DNA of 15,409 nt from an uncultured Agathobacter sp. (lineage in GTDB: Bacteria > Bacillota > Clostridia > Lachnospirales > Lachnospiraceae): NCBI GenBank assembly GCA_934358675.1, contig CAKRKX010000060.1, positions 1 through 15,409 of the forward strand, given 5' to 3'. Below are positions 6,570 through 12,645 of the stretch, piece after piece; positions within the stretch are counted from its first letter, which is position 1, and every line of letters begins with the position of its first letter. A program made the position numbers and the translations under genes. The notes under the pieces are model-generated. The model worked only from the letters and a program-made list of their open reading frames with translations. It did not search any database and was not told the DNA's origin.

Positions 6570-7480
6570 TGGCTAAGGAAAAGAAACAGTCAGAGATTAG
6601 TGCTGTTCGTCGCGCAAAACACGGTGGAGTCTTAACCGTAATTTTTGCCATCGTCAGTTTTCTGTGGATTTCACCGATACTGATTGTATTTTTGAACTCG
6701 TTCAAGCGTAAAGCTTACATCTTCACTCATCCATTCAGCCCGAGTGCGAATTCTCTTTCAGAGGGCTGGGATAAATTTGTCAGCGGTATTGGAAGAGCAA
6801 TGTGTGGATGGCTCAACTATTCCAACGGTATTCGTAAAACGAATCTCTGGGGATGTTTCGGAAATTCACTTTTTATTACAGTTGGATCGGTTGCACTCAT
6901 TATTCTGTGCTGTTCCATGACAGCATGGTATATTACAAGAGTACATACCAAAGCGACAAAAGCGATTTATGTAATGTGTCTGTTTTCTATGATCGTACCA
7001 TTCCAGATGGTAATGTTTACACTGTCGAAATTTGCAAATATCTTGCACTTGTCGAATCCGGTTGGTATTATTGTTGTGTATCTTGGTTTTGGAGCAGGAC
7101 TTGCGGTATTTATGTTTACCGGTTTTGTAAAAAGTATTTCGCTGGAAATCGAGGAAGCTGCGATGATTGATGGATGCAGTCCGCTGCAGACATTCTTCAA
7201 AGTTGTTTTTCCAATTTTGAAACCAACAACCGTAACAGTTGCCATTCTTGAAGCAATGTGGGTATGGAATGATTACCTTCTGCCGAGTCTGGTACTTAAT
7301 ATTAACAAATATAAGACCATCCCGATCGCTGTACAGTTTTTGAAACAGAGTCATGGACAGATTGACTGGGGTGCGATGATGGCAGTCCTGGTTCTTGCTA
7401 TCCTTCCGATTATTCTTTTCTACATTGCGTGTCAGAAATACATTATCGAAGGTGTTCTTGCAGGAGCAGTCAAGGGCTAA
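6569..7480 (+). CDS. CUT1 sugar ABC transporter permease (MalG/UgpE type)
   Basis: The 303-residue inner-membrane protein begins with a basic cytoplasmic segment, then about six membrane helices. The EAA loop reads IEEAAMIDGCSPLQTFF followed by FPILKP. The ending ...IIEGVLAGAVKG is the classical MalG-type C-terminus (EGLTAGAVKG-like), which enters the ATPase interface. The ATG at 6569 overlaps the previous stop and uses AAGGAGGTG at 6552-6560, inside the upstream gene. It should pair with the preceding permease. No dedicated ATPase is encoded nearby, so energy probably comes from a shared MsmX-like ATPase encoded elsewhere, as known for several Firmicute CUT1 systems. Confidence 0.93.
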   Translation: MAKEKKQSEISAVRRAKHGGVLTVIFAIVSFLWISPILIVFLNSFKRKAYIFTHPFSPSANSLSEGWDKFVSGIGRAMCGWLNYSNGIRKTNLWGCFGNSLFITVGSVALIILCCSMTAWYITRVHTKATKAIYVMCLFSMIVPFQMVMFTLSKFANILHLSNPVGIIVVYLGFGAGLAVFMFTGFVKSISLEIEEAAMIDGCSPLQTFFKVVFPILKPTTVTVAILEAMWVWNDYLLPSLVLNINKYKTIPIAVQFLKQSHGQIDWGAMMAVLVLAILPIILFYIACQKYIIEGVLAGAVKG

Positions 7481-7507
7481 AAGGGGAGTCTTTGAGAGGT
7501 TTACAGC

Positions 7508-8518
7508 ATGACGATAGTTGATATAGCGAAAGAATCTGGCTATTCAGTCAGTACCGTTTCAAGAGTGTTAAACGGACGCCGGGATGTCAGCCCGGCAGCC
7601 CGAGAGAAAATCATGGAGATTGTTGAGGCGCATCAGTTTGTGCCGAACAATAATGCCAAACACTTGAAACAGACGGTTAGTAAAAGCATATTAATTTTAG
7701 TAAGAGGTACGTCAAATATGCTGTTTGCCAGTGTGATTGAAGCGTTGCAGTCAACATTGGAGCATTCGGATTATGCACTTCGCATCCATTATCTGGATGA
7801 GGAAGCGAATGAAGTGGCAGAAGCCGTTCGGCTTTGCCGCGAGCATAAGCCGCGGGGAATTTTCTTCCTTGGCAGTAATGCACAGTATTTTAAGCAGCAG
7901 TTCTCACAAGTAGATGTTCCGTGTGTTCTTGTAACTGACCGGGCAGATGAACTCGGTTTTGATAACTTATCCTCCGTCTCAACCGATGATACGGCGGCTT
8001 CCGAAGTGGCGATGGATTATCTGTTTGACCATGGTCATCGCAATATTGCGCTGATCGGTGGTGATCCGGATGCATCCTCCCCGAGTGAGCACCGTTATCA
8101 GGGATGCTGCAAGAGTTATGAGAAACATGGAATGGAGTTTCAGGAGAACTATTTTGCCAAGGCACGCTATTCCTTTGAAAGTGCTTACCATGCAATGAAC
8201 GAGCTTCTGTGTCGAAAGATTCCGATTACAGCTGTCTTCGCAATGGGAGATGTGATGGCAGTTGGCGCGATGCGCGCAATTTTTGACGCAGGACTTCGGG
8301 TTCCGGATGATATCTCGATCGTTGGATTCGACGGAACGCAGCTGGCGGATTATTACAATCCGAAAATTGTAACGATTCATCAGAATTATAAGGAGATTGC
8401 ACAACGAAGTGTGGAGATCCTACTGCAAATGATCGAACTTAAGAAATCCGCTGTTCATGAGTTAGTTCCATTCGCTTTAAAAAATACTGAGAGTGTGAGG
8501 GCGCTCGATTCAGTATAA
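7508..8518 (+). CDS. LacI-family transcriptional repressor of the sugar transporter operon
   Basis: The 336-residue protein has an N-terminal LacI helix-turn-helix (IVDIAKESGYSVSTVSRVLN, residues 3-22) and a hinge helix near NAKHLK. The hinge leucine in this family inserts at a central CpG. Residues ~60-330 form a periplasmic-binding-protein-like effector domain (SILILVRG opening, a GHRNIALIGG strand, and the family-typical FDGTQLADYYNPKIVTIHQ region). The gene lies 27 bp after the second permease with no terminator, so it is the last gene of the operon. ATG 7508 is preceded by GAGAGG. The AACGTT operators at 4142-4177 suit this protein, implying negative autoregulation relieved by the transported sugar or a derivative. 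The inducer is unknown. Confidence 0.93.
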   Translation: MTIVDIAKESGYSVSTVSRVLNGRRDVSPAAREKIMEIVEAHQFVPNNNAKHLKQTVSKSILILVRGTSNMLFASVIEALQSTLEHSDYALRIHYLDEEANEVAEAVRLCREHKPRGIFFLGSNAQYFKQQFSQVDVPCVLVTDRADELGFDNLSSVSTDDTAASEVAMDYLFDHGHRNIALIGGDPDASSPSEHRYQGCCKSYEKHGMEFQENYFAKARYSFESAYHAMNELLCRKIPITAVFAMGDVMAVGAMRAIFDAGLRVPDDISIVGFDGTQLADYYNPKIVTIHQNYKEIAQRSVEILLQMIELKKSAVHELVPFALKNTESVRALDSV

Positions 8519-8551
8519 GGTATAACATTGATATAAAAATAAGAGGGGAGG

Positions 8552-8582
8552 CCCGGGTATCTGTCGCAGATACCCGGGTTTC
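8552..8582 (+). terminator. Perfect 12-bp hairpin after lacI-type gene
   Basis: CCCGGGTATCTG (8552-8563) pairs exactly with CAGATACCCGGG (8567-8578) around loop TCG, followed by a weak tail TTTCATATTG. It is the likely end of the transporter operon, though the T run is poor. Its 3' arm is shared with a second possible hairpin (8573-8609). Confidence 0.6.
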
Positions 8583-8609
8583 ATATTGTGCATTTTTATG
8601 AAACCCGGG
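8573..8609. repeat. Second, mutually exclusive CCCGGG hairpin sharing an arm with the first
   Basis: CCCGGGTTTCATA (8573-8585) pairs exactly with TATGAAACCCGGG (8597-8609), loop 11 nt. Its first six bases are the end of the 8567-8578 arm, so only one of the two hairpins can form at a time. Three CCCGGG-containing arms in 58 bp suggest either an alternative-fold attenuator or a palindromic repeat element. Confidence 0.65.
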
Positions 8610-8663
8610 GACAAAACCCGTGGGAAGTCTTATCTTATGGGAATGGGTAAGTGAAATCAAAGC

Positions 8664-8692
8664 TTGAAATATAGAGTGAAGATGGATAATAT
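8664..8692 (+). promoter_or_regulatory. Candidate promoter for the patatin-like gene
   Basis: TTGAAA (8664-8669), a 17-bp spacer and TAATAT (8687-8692), within an AT-rich stretch. The start would be near 8699, giving a leader of about 93 nt before ATG 8792. Confidence 0.5.
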
Positions 8693-8791
8693 AAAAGAAA
8701 GCGTAAGAGACCCAAAGTACGGGATGTGCCTGTTGGATAGAGATTGTGCCAAATTGAATAAGCAGGTTCGAGCGGAAAGGAGGGAACATAC

Positions 8792-9643
8792 ATGAGAAAA
8801 GGATTAATCATGGAGGGCGGAGCAATGCGTGGCATGTTTACCGCCGGAGTTATTGATATTATGATGGAACAGGGAATGGAATTTGACGGTGCGATCGGGG
8901 TATCGGCAGGCGCGGTATTTGGTTGTAATTATAAATCAAAGCAGCCGGGACGTGTGATCCGATACAATGCAGCGTATTGCAATAATCCGCATTATGCGGG
9001 GGTCGGCTCGCTCCTTAAGACCGGGGATATTTTTGGTGAGCAGTTCTGCTACCACGACATTCCGGATCATCTGGACCCGTTTGATTATGAAACATACAGC
9101 AAGAATCCGATGCCTTTTTATGTGGTCGCAACGGATCTGAACACCGGGGAGGCCGTCTATAAGCAAGTGGATCGATGCGATAAAGAAGGCATGATCTGGC
9201 TGCGTGCGTCGGCATCTATGCCGCTTGTATCAAGGGTTGTCAGCGTGGATGGCTATGAATTGCTGGACGGCGGGATCGCCGACTCGATTCCTGTGCGCTA
9301 TATGGAAGAAATTGGCTATGATCGCAATGTTGTAATCCTGACGCAGCCGCTTGATTATGTGAAGACCAAAAACCAGTTAATGCCGTTGATCCGTGTGCGG
9401 CTTCGTAAATATCCGAAGCTGATTGAGGCAATGGAGCACCGCCATGAGATATACAATGAAACTTTAGAGTATATTCGAAAGAAGGAAGAGGAAGGTTCTT
9501 TGTATGTGATCCGGCCGCCGAAGAAGATTGATGTAGGTAAAGTCGAGCGCGATCGTCAGAAGCTGCTTGCGGCTTATAAGATGGGGCGCGAGACGATGAA
9601 AAAGCAGCTGTGGAAAGTGAAAAATTTCCTGAAAGAAGAGTAA
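8792..9643 (+). CDS. Patatin-like phospholipase / lipid acyl hydrolase
   Basis: The 283-residue cytoplasmic-type protein has no signal peptide. It carries the full patatin signature: oxyanion loop GGAMRG (residues 9-14), nucleophile S38 in GVSAG (36-40), and the dyad aspartate D159 in DGG (159-161). Such proteins cleave fatty acids from phospholipids or other lipids. The basic, helical C-terminal ~90 residues resemble the extension seen in RssA/YjjU-type bacterial patatins. ATG 8792 is fixed by AAAGGAGGG at 8776-8784. It is probably a single-gene unit, with its own promoter candidate upstream and a bidirectional terminator downstream. The physiological lipid is unknown. Confidence 0.92.
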   Translation: MRKGLIMEGGAMRGMFTAGVIDIMMEQGMEFDGAIGVSAGAVFGCNYKSKQPGRVIRYNAAYCNNPHYAGVGSLLKTGDIFGEQFCYHDIPDHLDPFDYETYSKNPMPFYVVATDLNTGEAVYKQVDRCDKEGMIWLRASASMPLVSRVVSVDGYELLDGGIADSIPVRYMEEIGYDRNVVILTQPLDYVKTKNQLMPLIRVRLRKYPKLIEAMEHRHEIYNETLEYIRKKEEEGSLYVIRPPKKIDVGKVERDRQKLLAAYKMGRETMKKQLWKVKNFLKEE

Positions 9644-9666
9644 ATTGCGTGATCGCAGATTATAAT

Positions 9667-9711
9667 AAAGGCGATAGAAGTGCTCCGGTCGGAACATCTC
9701 CTATCGCCTTT
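9667..9711. terminator. Bidirectional terminator between convergent genes
   Basis: AAAGGCGATAG (9667-9677) pairs exactly with CTATCGCCTTT (9701-9711). The interior can also pair (CTCC with GGAA-type bases). A-rich and T-rich flanks on the two strands let it serve both the patatin-like gene and the opposite-strand gene ending at 9726. Confidence 0.75.
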
Positions 9712-9725
9712 CATCTTATGTGTGA

Positions 9726-9989
9726 CTACAGTAAACGGTAGATCAGGATTGCGATCAGGATTCCGATGATCCCGGCGATCGTGATCTTGATCGTGAGTCC
9801 GAAGGTGAGGACTAAGATACCCAGATCAAGCACGAGCGGCTTCTTTAGTCCGAACGACTGTCCGTAGGAAAGCCAGCTCAAAAACGAGACCTTCGAGGCA
9901 AGTTCTCCGAGAAATCCGCCCAGCACAACACCTGCAAGGACAAGCAGTAACAACACCCAGTAATTTTTATTTGCAACGCCTTTTGTCAT
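9726..9989 (-). CDS. Small two-helix membrane protein, DUF4321-like
   Basis: The 87-residue protein has a membrane helix at ~11-30 (WVLLLLVLAGVVLGGFLG) and a second at ~68-86 ending IGILIAILIYRLL. Between them is an extended segment with the pattern FGLKKPLVLDLGILVLTFGL. This matches my memory of the DUF4321 family found in spore-forming Firmicutes; its function is unknown. I start it at the ATG at 9989 because AAGAGG lies 8-9 bases upstream, and because the longer reading would add 22 residues with no ribosome site. A good opposite-strand promoter lies at 10027-10055. It ends against the bidirectional terminator shared with the patatin-like gene. Confidence 0.8.
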   Translation of the reverse strand: MTKGVANKNYWVLLLLVLAGVVLGGFLGELASKVSFLSWLSYGQSFGLKKPLVLDLGILVLTFGLTIKITIAGIIGILIAILIYRLL

Positions 9990-10026
9990 AATAAATACCT
10001 CTTTTCTGTCGTAAAAATACTCTTGC

Positions 10027-10055
10027 ATTTTAGCATAAAAAGGCGTATGAAGCAA
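10027..10055 (-). promoter_or_regulatory. Promoter for the DUF4321-like gene (minus strand)
   Basis: On the minus strand, TTGCTT (10050-10055) and TAAAAT (10027-10032) are separated by 17 bp, with TGC before the -10 (extended -10). The leader to ATG 9989 is about 30 nt. Confidence 0.6.
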
Positions 10056-10116
10056 TCATTGGGAACGCGGAACGACAATTCCGGAAGAATGTATAGAATA
10101 AGATACATAAATTGGA

Positions 10117-10145
10117 TTGACAAAACCATAATATGAATATATAGT
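10117..10145 (+). promoter_or_regulatory. Consensus promoter of the Rrf2-iscS-iscU operon
   Basis: TTGACA (10117-10122), a 17-bp spacer and TATAGT (10140-10145). The start is predicted near 10152, immediately at the first TAGGAATTAA repeat, so a regulator bound there would repress. The intergenic stretch 9990-10241 otherwise holds the opposite-strand promoter and the operator repeats. Confidence 0.8.
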
Positions 10146-10152
10146 AATTTAG

Positions 10153-10180
10153 TAGGAATTAAAACGCAACTAGGAATTAA
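10153..10180. promoter_or_regulatory. Direct-repeat operator candidate for the Rrf2 regulator
   Basis: TAGGAATTAA occurs exactly twice, at 10153-10162 and 10171-10180, with an 18-bp period starting at the predicted transcription start. A GGAATT core is a known feature of CymR (Rrf2 family) operators in Bacillus and Staphylococcus. The second copy also lies inside a possible 5' leader hairpin, AAAACGCA (10161-10168) with TGCGTTTT (10202-10209). Autoregulation by the downstream Rrf2 protein is inferred. Confidence 0.6.
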
Positions 10181-10241
10181 TTACATGAAACCATAACTGG
10201 ATGCGTTTTGCAAGTATATATGATGGAAAAGAGATGAAAAC

Positions 10242-10676
10242 ATGAAGATATCGACAAAAGGAAGATATGCACTGCGCCTGATGCTGGATCTGGCGATGAA
10301 TAATACCGGAAACCCGGTAAGCCTCAAGGACGTTGCAAAGAGACAGGGTATCTCGGATAAATATCTTGAGCAGATCATTTCCGTGCTCAACCGTGCGGGA
10401 TACGTCAAGAGTGTGCGAGGCGCGCAGGGTGGCTATCTGTTGCGGAAGGATCCGGAGGAGTATACGGTAGGCATGATCCTCCGATTGACGGAAGGTTCGC
10501 TTGCACCGGTTGCCTGTATCGAGGAGGACGAGGTAAGCTGTGACCGGCAGGAAGAGTGTGTGACACTGATTCTCTGGAAGAAGATCAACGATGCGGTCAG
10601 CGAAGTTGTTGACCACACGACACTGCAGGATCTTGTAAACTGGCAGCGTGAAAAGAACGGCGATTATGTTATTTAA
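10242..10676 (+). CDS. Rrf2-family regulator (CymR/IscR-like) with three cysteines
   Basis: This 144-residue DNA-binding protein opens MKISTKGRYALRLMLDLA and has the Rrf2 winged helix (ISDKYLEQIISVLNRAGYVKS) and wing RGAQGGYLL. Cysteines C92, C100 and C106 sit where IscR binds its [2Fe-2S] cluster, but with spacing C-x7-C-x5-C rather than the C-x5-C-x5-C of E. coli IscR. Bacillus CymR lacks such a set. Its position directly before a cysteine desulfurase gene matches cymR in Bacillus (cymR-yrvO-mnmA) and iscR elsewhere, so it probably senses Fe-S or cysteine status and controls this operon and perhaps cysK. No symbol is given because CymR versus IscR identity is not settled. Confidence 0.92.
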   Translation: MKISTKGRYALRLMLDLAMNNTGNPVSLKDVAKRQGISDKYLEQIISVLNRAGYVKSVRGAQGGYLLRKDPEEYTVGMILRLTEGSLAPVACIEEDEVSCDRQEECVTLILWKKINDAVSEVVDHTTLQDLVNWQREKNGDYVI

Positions 10677-10701
10677 AATAAAATAGAAAGAAGGTAGTGT
10701 T

Positions 10702-11883
10702 ATGAGTAAATTGATTTATATGGATAATGCGGCAACTACGCAGGTTTATCCGGAAGTATTAGAGGAAATGTTACCATATTTTACAGAGCATTACGGCAAT
10801 CCGTCCGCAATTTACAGCTTCGCAGGCGAGGCAAAACGCGGCGTGGATCATGCGCGTGAGGTTGTTGCGAATGCAATCGGTGCCAAGACCGATGAAATCT
10901 ACTTCACCGGCGGCGGAAGCGAGTCCGATAACTGGGCACTGAAAGCAACCGCTGAAGCTTATGCAAACAAAGGCAAGCACATCATCACAACTGTGATCGA
11001 GCATCATGCGATCCTTCATACTGCACAGTGGCTCGAGAAACACGGATATGAGATTACTTATGTCGGTGTTGATGAGGATGGTAAGGTTAAGCTGGACGAG
11101 CTGGAAGCAGCTATCCGTCCGGATACGATCTTAATCTCCGTTATGGCAGCCAACAATGAGATCGGAACGATCCAGCCACTCAAGGAGATCGGCGCAATCG
11201 CCAAGAAACACGGCGTTTTGTTCCACACCGATGCGGTACAGGCTTTTGCACATATTCCGATCAATGTCGATGAGATGAACATTGATATGCTTTCTGCCAG
11301 CGGTCACAAGATCAACGGACCGAAGGGAATCGGTGTGATGTACATCCGCAAAGGCGTTAAGATCCTTTCCTTCATCCATGGTGGAGCACAGGAGCGTCAG
11401 CGTCGTGCAGGAACTCACAATGTTCCGGGTATCGTCGGAATCGGTAAGGCAACCGAGCTTTCCGTTGCCAACATGGAGAAGAACAACGAGTATGAGATCA
11501 AACTTCGTGATCATCTGATCGAGCGCGTTTTGAACGAGATTCCGTATTCAAGATTAAACGGACATCGCACGGATCGTCTTCCGAACAATGCGAACTTCTG
11601 CTTCCGTTTCATCGAGGGTGAGTCCATGCTGATCCTTCTGGATCAGGCAGGTATCTGCGGCAGCAGCGGATCGGCTTGTACATCAGGATCGCTTGATCCG
11701 TCACACGTACTTCTTGCGATCGGTCTGCCACATGAGATCGCACACGGAAGTCTGCGTCTGACCATCTCAGAGAAGACAACCATGGAAGACATTGATTATA
11801 CGGTTGATACATTAAAGAAGATCATTGAGCGTCTGCGCAGCATGTCGCCACTGTACGAAGATTTTGTACGCAAGAATAAATAA
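10702..11883 (+). CDS. iscS: Cysteine desulfurase (IscS/NifS type)
   Basis: The 393-residue PLP enzyme converts cysteine to alanine and a protein-bound persulfide. Visible residues are H101/H102 in EHHAIL, D177 in FHTDAVQ, PLP lysine K203 in SGHKINGPKG, and catalytic C326 in SSGSACTSG on the long mobile loop typical of group I enzymes. The family N-terminus (YMDNAATT) is intact and the length is normal. It lies 25 bp after the Rrf2 gene and 27 bp before the scaffold gene, with a GAAGG ribosome site. It should supply sulfur to IscU for Fe-S clusters and to MnmA for tRNA thiolation. The nifS name is also common for clostridial orthologues. Confidence 0.95.
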   Translation: MSKLIYMDNAATTQVYPEVLEEMLPYFTEHYGNPSAIYSFAGEAKRGVDHAREVVANAIGAKTDEIYFTGGGSESDNWALKATAEAYANKGKHIITTVIEHHAILHTAQWLEKHGYEITYVGVDEDGKVKLDELEAAIRPDTILISVMAANNEIGTIQPLKEIGAIAKKHGVLFHTDAVQAFAHIPINVDEMNIDMLSASGHKINGPKGIGVMYIRKGVKILSFIHGGAQERQRRAGTHNVPGIVGIGKATELSVANMEKNNEYEIKLRDHLIERVLNEIPYSRLNGHRTDRLPNNANFCFRFIEGESMLILLDQAGICGSSGSACTSGSLDPSHVLLAIGLPHEIAHGSLRLTISEKTTMEDIDYTVDTLKKIIERLRSMSPLYEDFVRKNK

Positions 11884-11910
11884 TAACCAGGAGAGATCGG
11901 AGGATAAATT

Positions 11911-12354
11911 ATGTATAGTGAGAAAGTAATGGATCATTTTAATAACCCGCGTAATGTAGGTGAGATCGAGAACCCGAGCGGTGTCGGAACGGTCGGTAAC
12001 GCAAAATGCGGAGACATCATGCGTATGTACCTTGACATCGATGACAACGGTATCATTCAGGAAGCAAAATTTAAGACATTCGGCTGCGGCGCAGCTGTTG
12101 CCACAAGCAGTATGGCAACCGAGCTTGTAAAAGGCAAGACTATTCAGCAGGCGCTGGAAGTAACCAACAAGGCCGTTATGGAGGCGCTTGACGGACTTCC
12201 ACCTGTAAAGGTTCACTGCTCGCTGCTCGCAGAGGAAGCAATCCACGCAGCACTGTGGGATTACGCAGAGAAGCACAATATCAAGATCGAAGGCCTTGAG
12301 CGTCCGGTCAACGATATCAGCGAGAAGGAAGAGGCTCCGGAAGAGGAGTACTAA
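11911..12354 (+). CDS. iscU: Fe-S cluster assembly scaffold (IscU / NifU N-domain type)
   Basis: The 147-residue protein has the three ligand cysteines of the scaffold: C33 in AKCGD with D35, C59 in FGCGAA, and C103 in VHCSLLAEEAI. It accepts persulfide sulfur from the desulfurase encoded just upstream and assembles [2Fe-2S] or [4Fe-4S] clusters. The core ends near residue 125, followed by an unusually acidic tail (EKEEAPEEEY) not needed for the fold. The usual LPPVK recognition motif for HscA-type chaperones is present (residues 96-100, just before C103), yet no hscA/hscB genes follow. ATG 11911 is preceded by CGGAGG. It is the last gene before an intrinsic terminator at 12442-12475. Confidence 0.95.
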   Translation: MYSEKVMDHFNNPRNVGEIENPSGVGTVGNAKCGDIMRMYLDIDDNGIIQEAKFKTFGCGAAVATSSMATELVKGKTIQQALEVTNKAVMEALDGLPPVKVHCSLLAEEAIHAALWDYAEKHNIKIEGLERPVNDISEKEEAPEEEY

Positions 12355-12441
12355 AGATTGGTTCCCTTTTTGAAAACTTTTTAGAGACCGGATTGGAACG
12401 CAATCTGGACCGCAAATTGTAAAATGGATACACAATATCAT

Positions 12442-12475
12442 CAACCTGTGCTAGAATTAGTGCAGGTTGTTTCTT
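12442..12475 (+). terminator. Terminator of the Rrf2-iscS-iscU operon
   Basis: CAACCTG (12442-12448) pairs with CAGGTTG (12463-12469), with inner CTA/TAG pairing, followed by TTTCTTT. A smaller hairpin upstream, CCGGATTG (12388-12395) with CAATCTGG (12401-12408), has no T run. I found no convincing promoter between this terminator and mnmA, so partial readthrough may express mnmA. Confidence 0.65.
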
Positions 12476-12478
12476 TAT

Positions 12479-12619
12479 CGGGGCGCAGGAGTGTAAAATC
12501 CATGAAACACGCCCCGAAGAGAAGAGGAAGCGGGGCGCAGGAGCGTAAAATCCATGAAACACGCCCCGAAGGGAAGAAAAAGCGGGGCGCAGAAATGGGA
12601 AAATTCCGAAATCCGCCCC
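12479..12619 (+). repeat. Three tandem hairpin repeats with a 52-bp period in the mnmA leader
   Basis: Units begin at 12479, 12531 and 12583. The first two 52-bp units are identical at 48 positions; the third keeps only the stem. Each has a GGGGCG arm and a CGCCCC arm (12480-12485 with 12510-12515; 12532-12537 with 12562-12567; 12584-12589 with 12614-12619), with a purine-rich spacer between units. The loop sequence of units 1 and 2 is conserved (AAAATCCATGAAACA), whereas unit 3 has a different loop. Spacers are not unique and the unit is not CRISPR-like. It may be a REP-like palindromic repeat or a leader RNA structure; 52 is not a multiple of three, so it is not a coding repeat. Confidence 0.85.
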
Positions 12620-12645
12620 ATATGGGATAAATGAGGTAAGCAAGG

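Noticed and set aside
8519..8791. Known riboswitch in the leader of the patatin-like gene
   Set aside because: I could not match the structure to any class I know; it is kept only as an unusual double hairpin.
8682..8795. 37-codon ORF ending in an ATGA overlap with the patatin-like gene
   Set aside because: It lacks a ribosome site, and a good promoter (TTGAAA-17-TAATAT, 8664-8692) overlaps its start, so the main transcript would begin downstream of its ATG. Its last codons are simply the ribosome site of the next gene.
12479..12619. CRISPR array
   Set aside because: Only three adjacent units, no unique spacers, and no cas genes; the intervening 15-bp purine tracts are themselves repeated.
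12424..12630. 68-codon open frame across the 52-bp repeats
   Set aside because: It crosses the iscU terminator, has no ribosome site, and the repeat period is not a multiple of three, so repeats are read in different frames.
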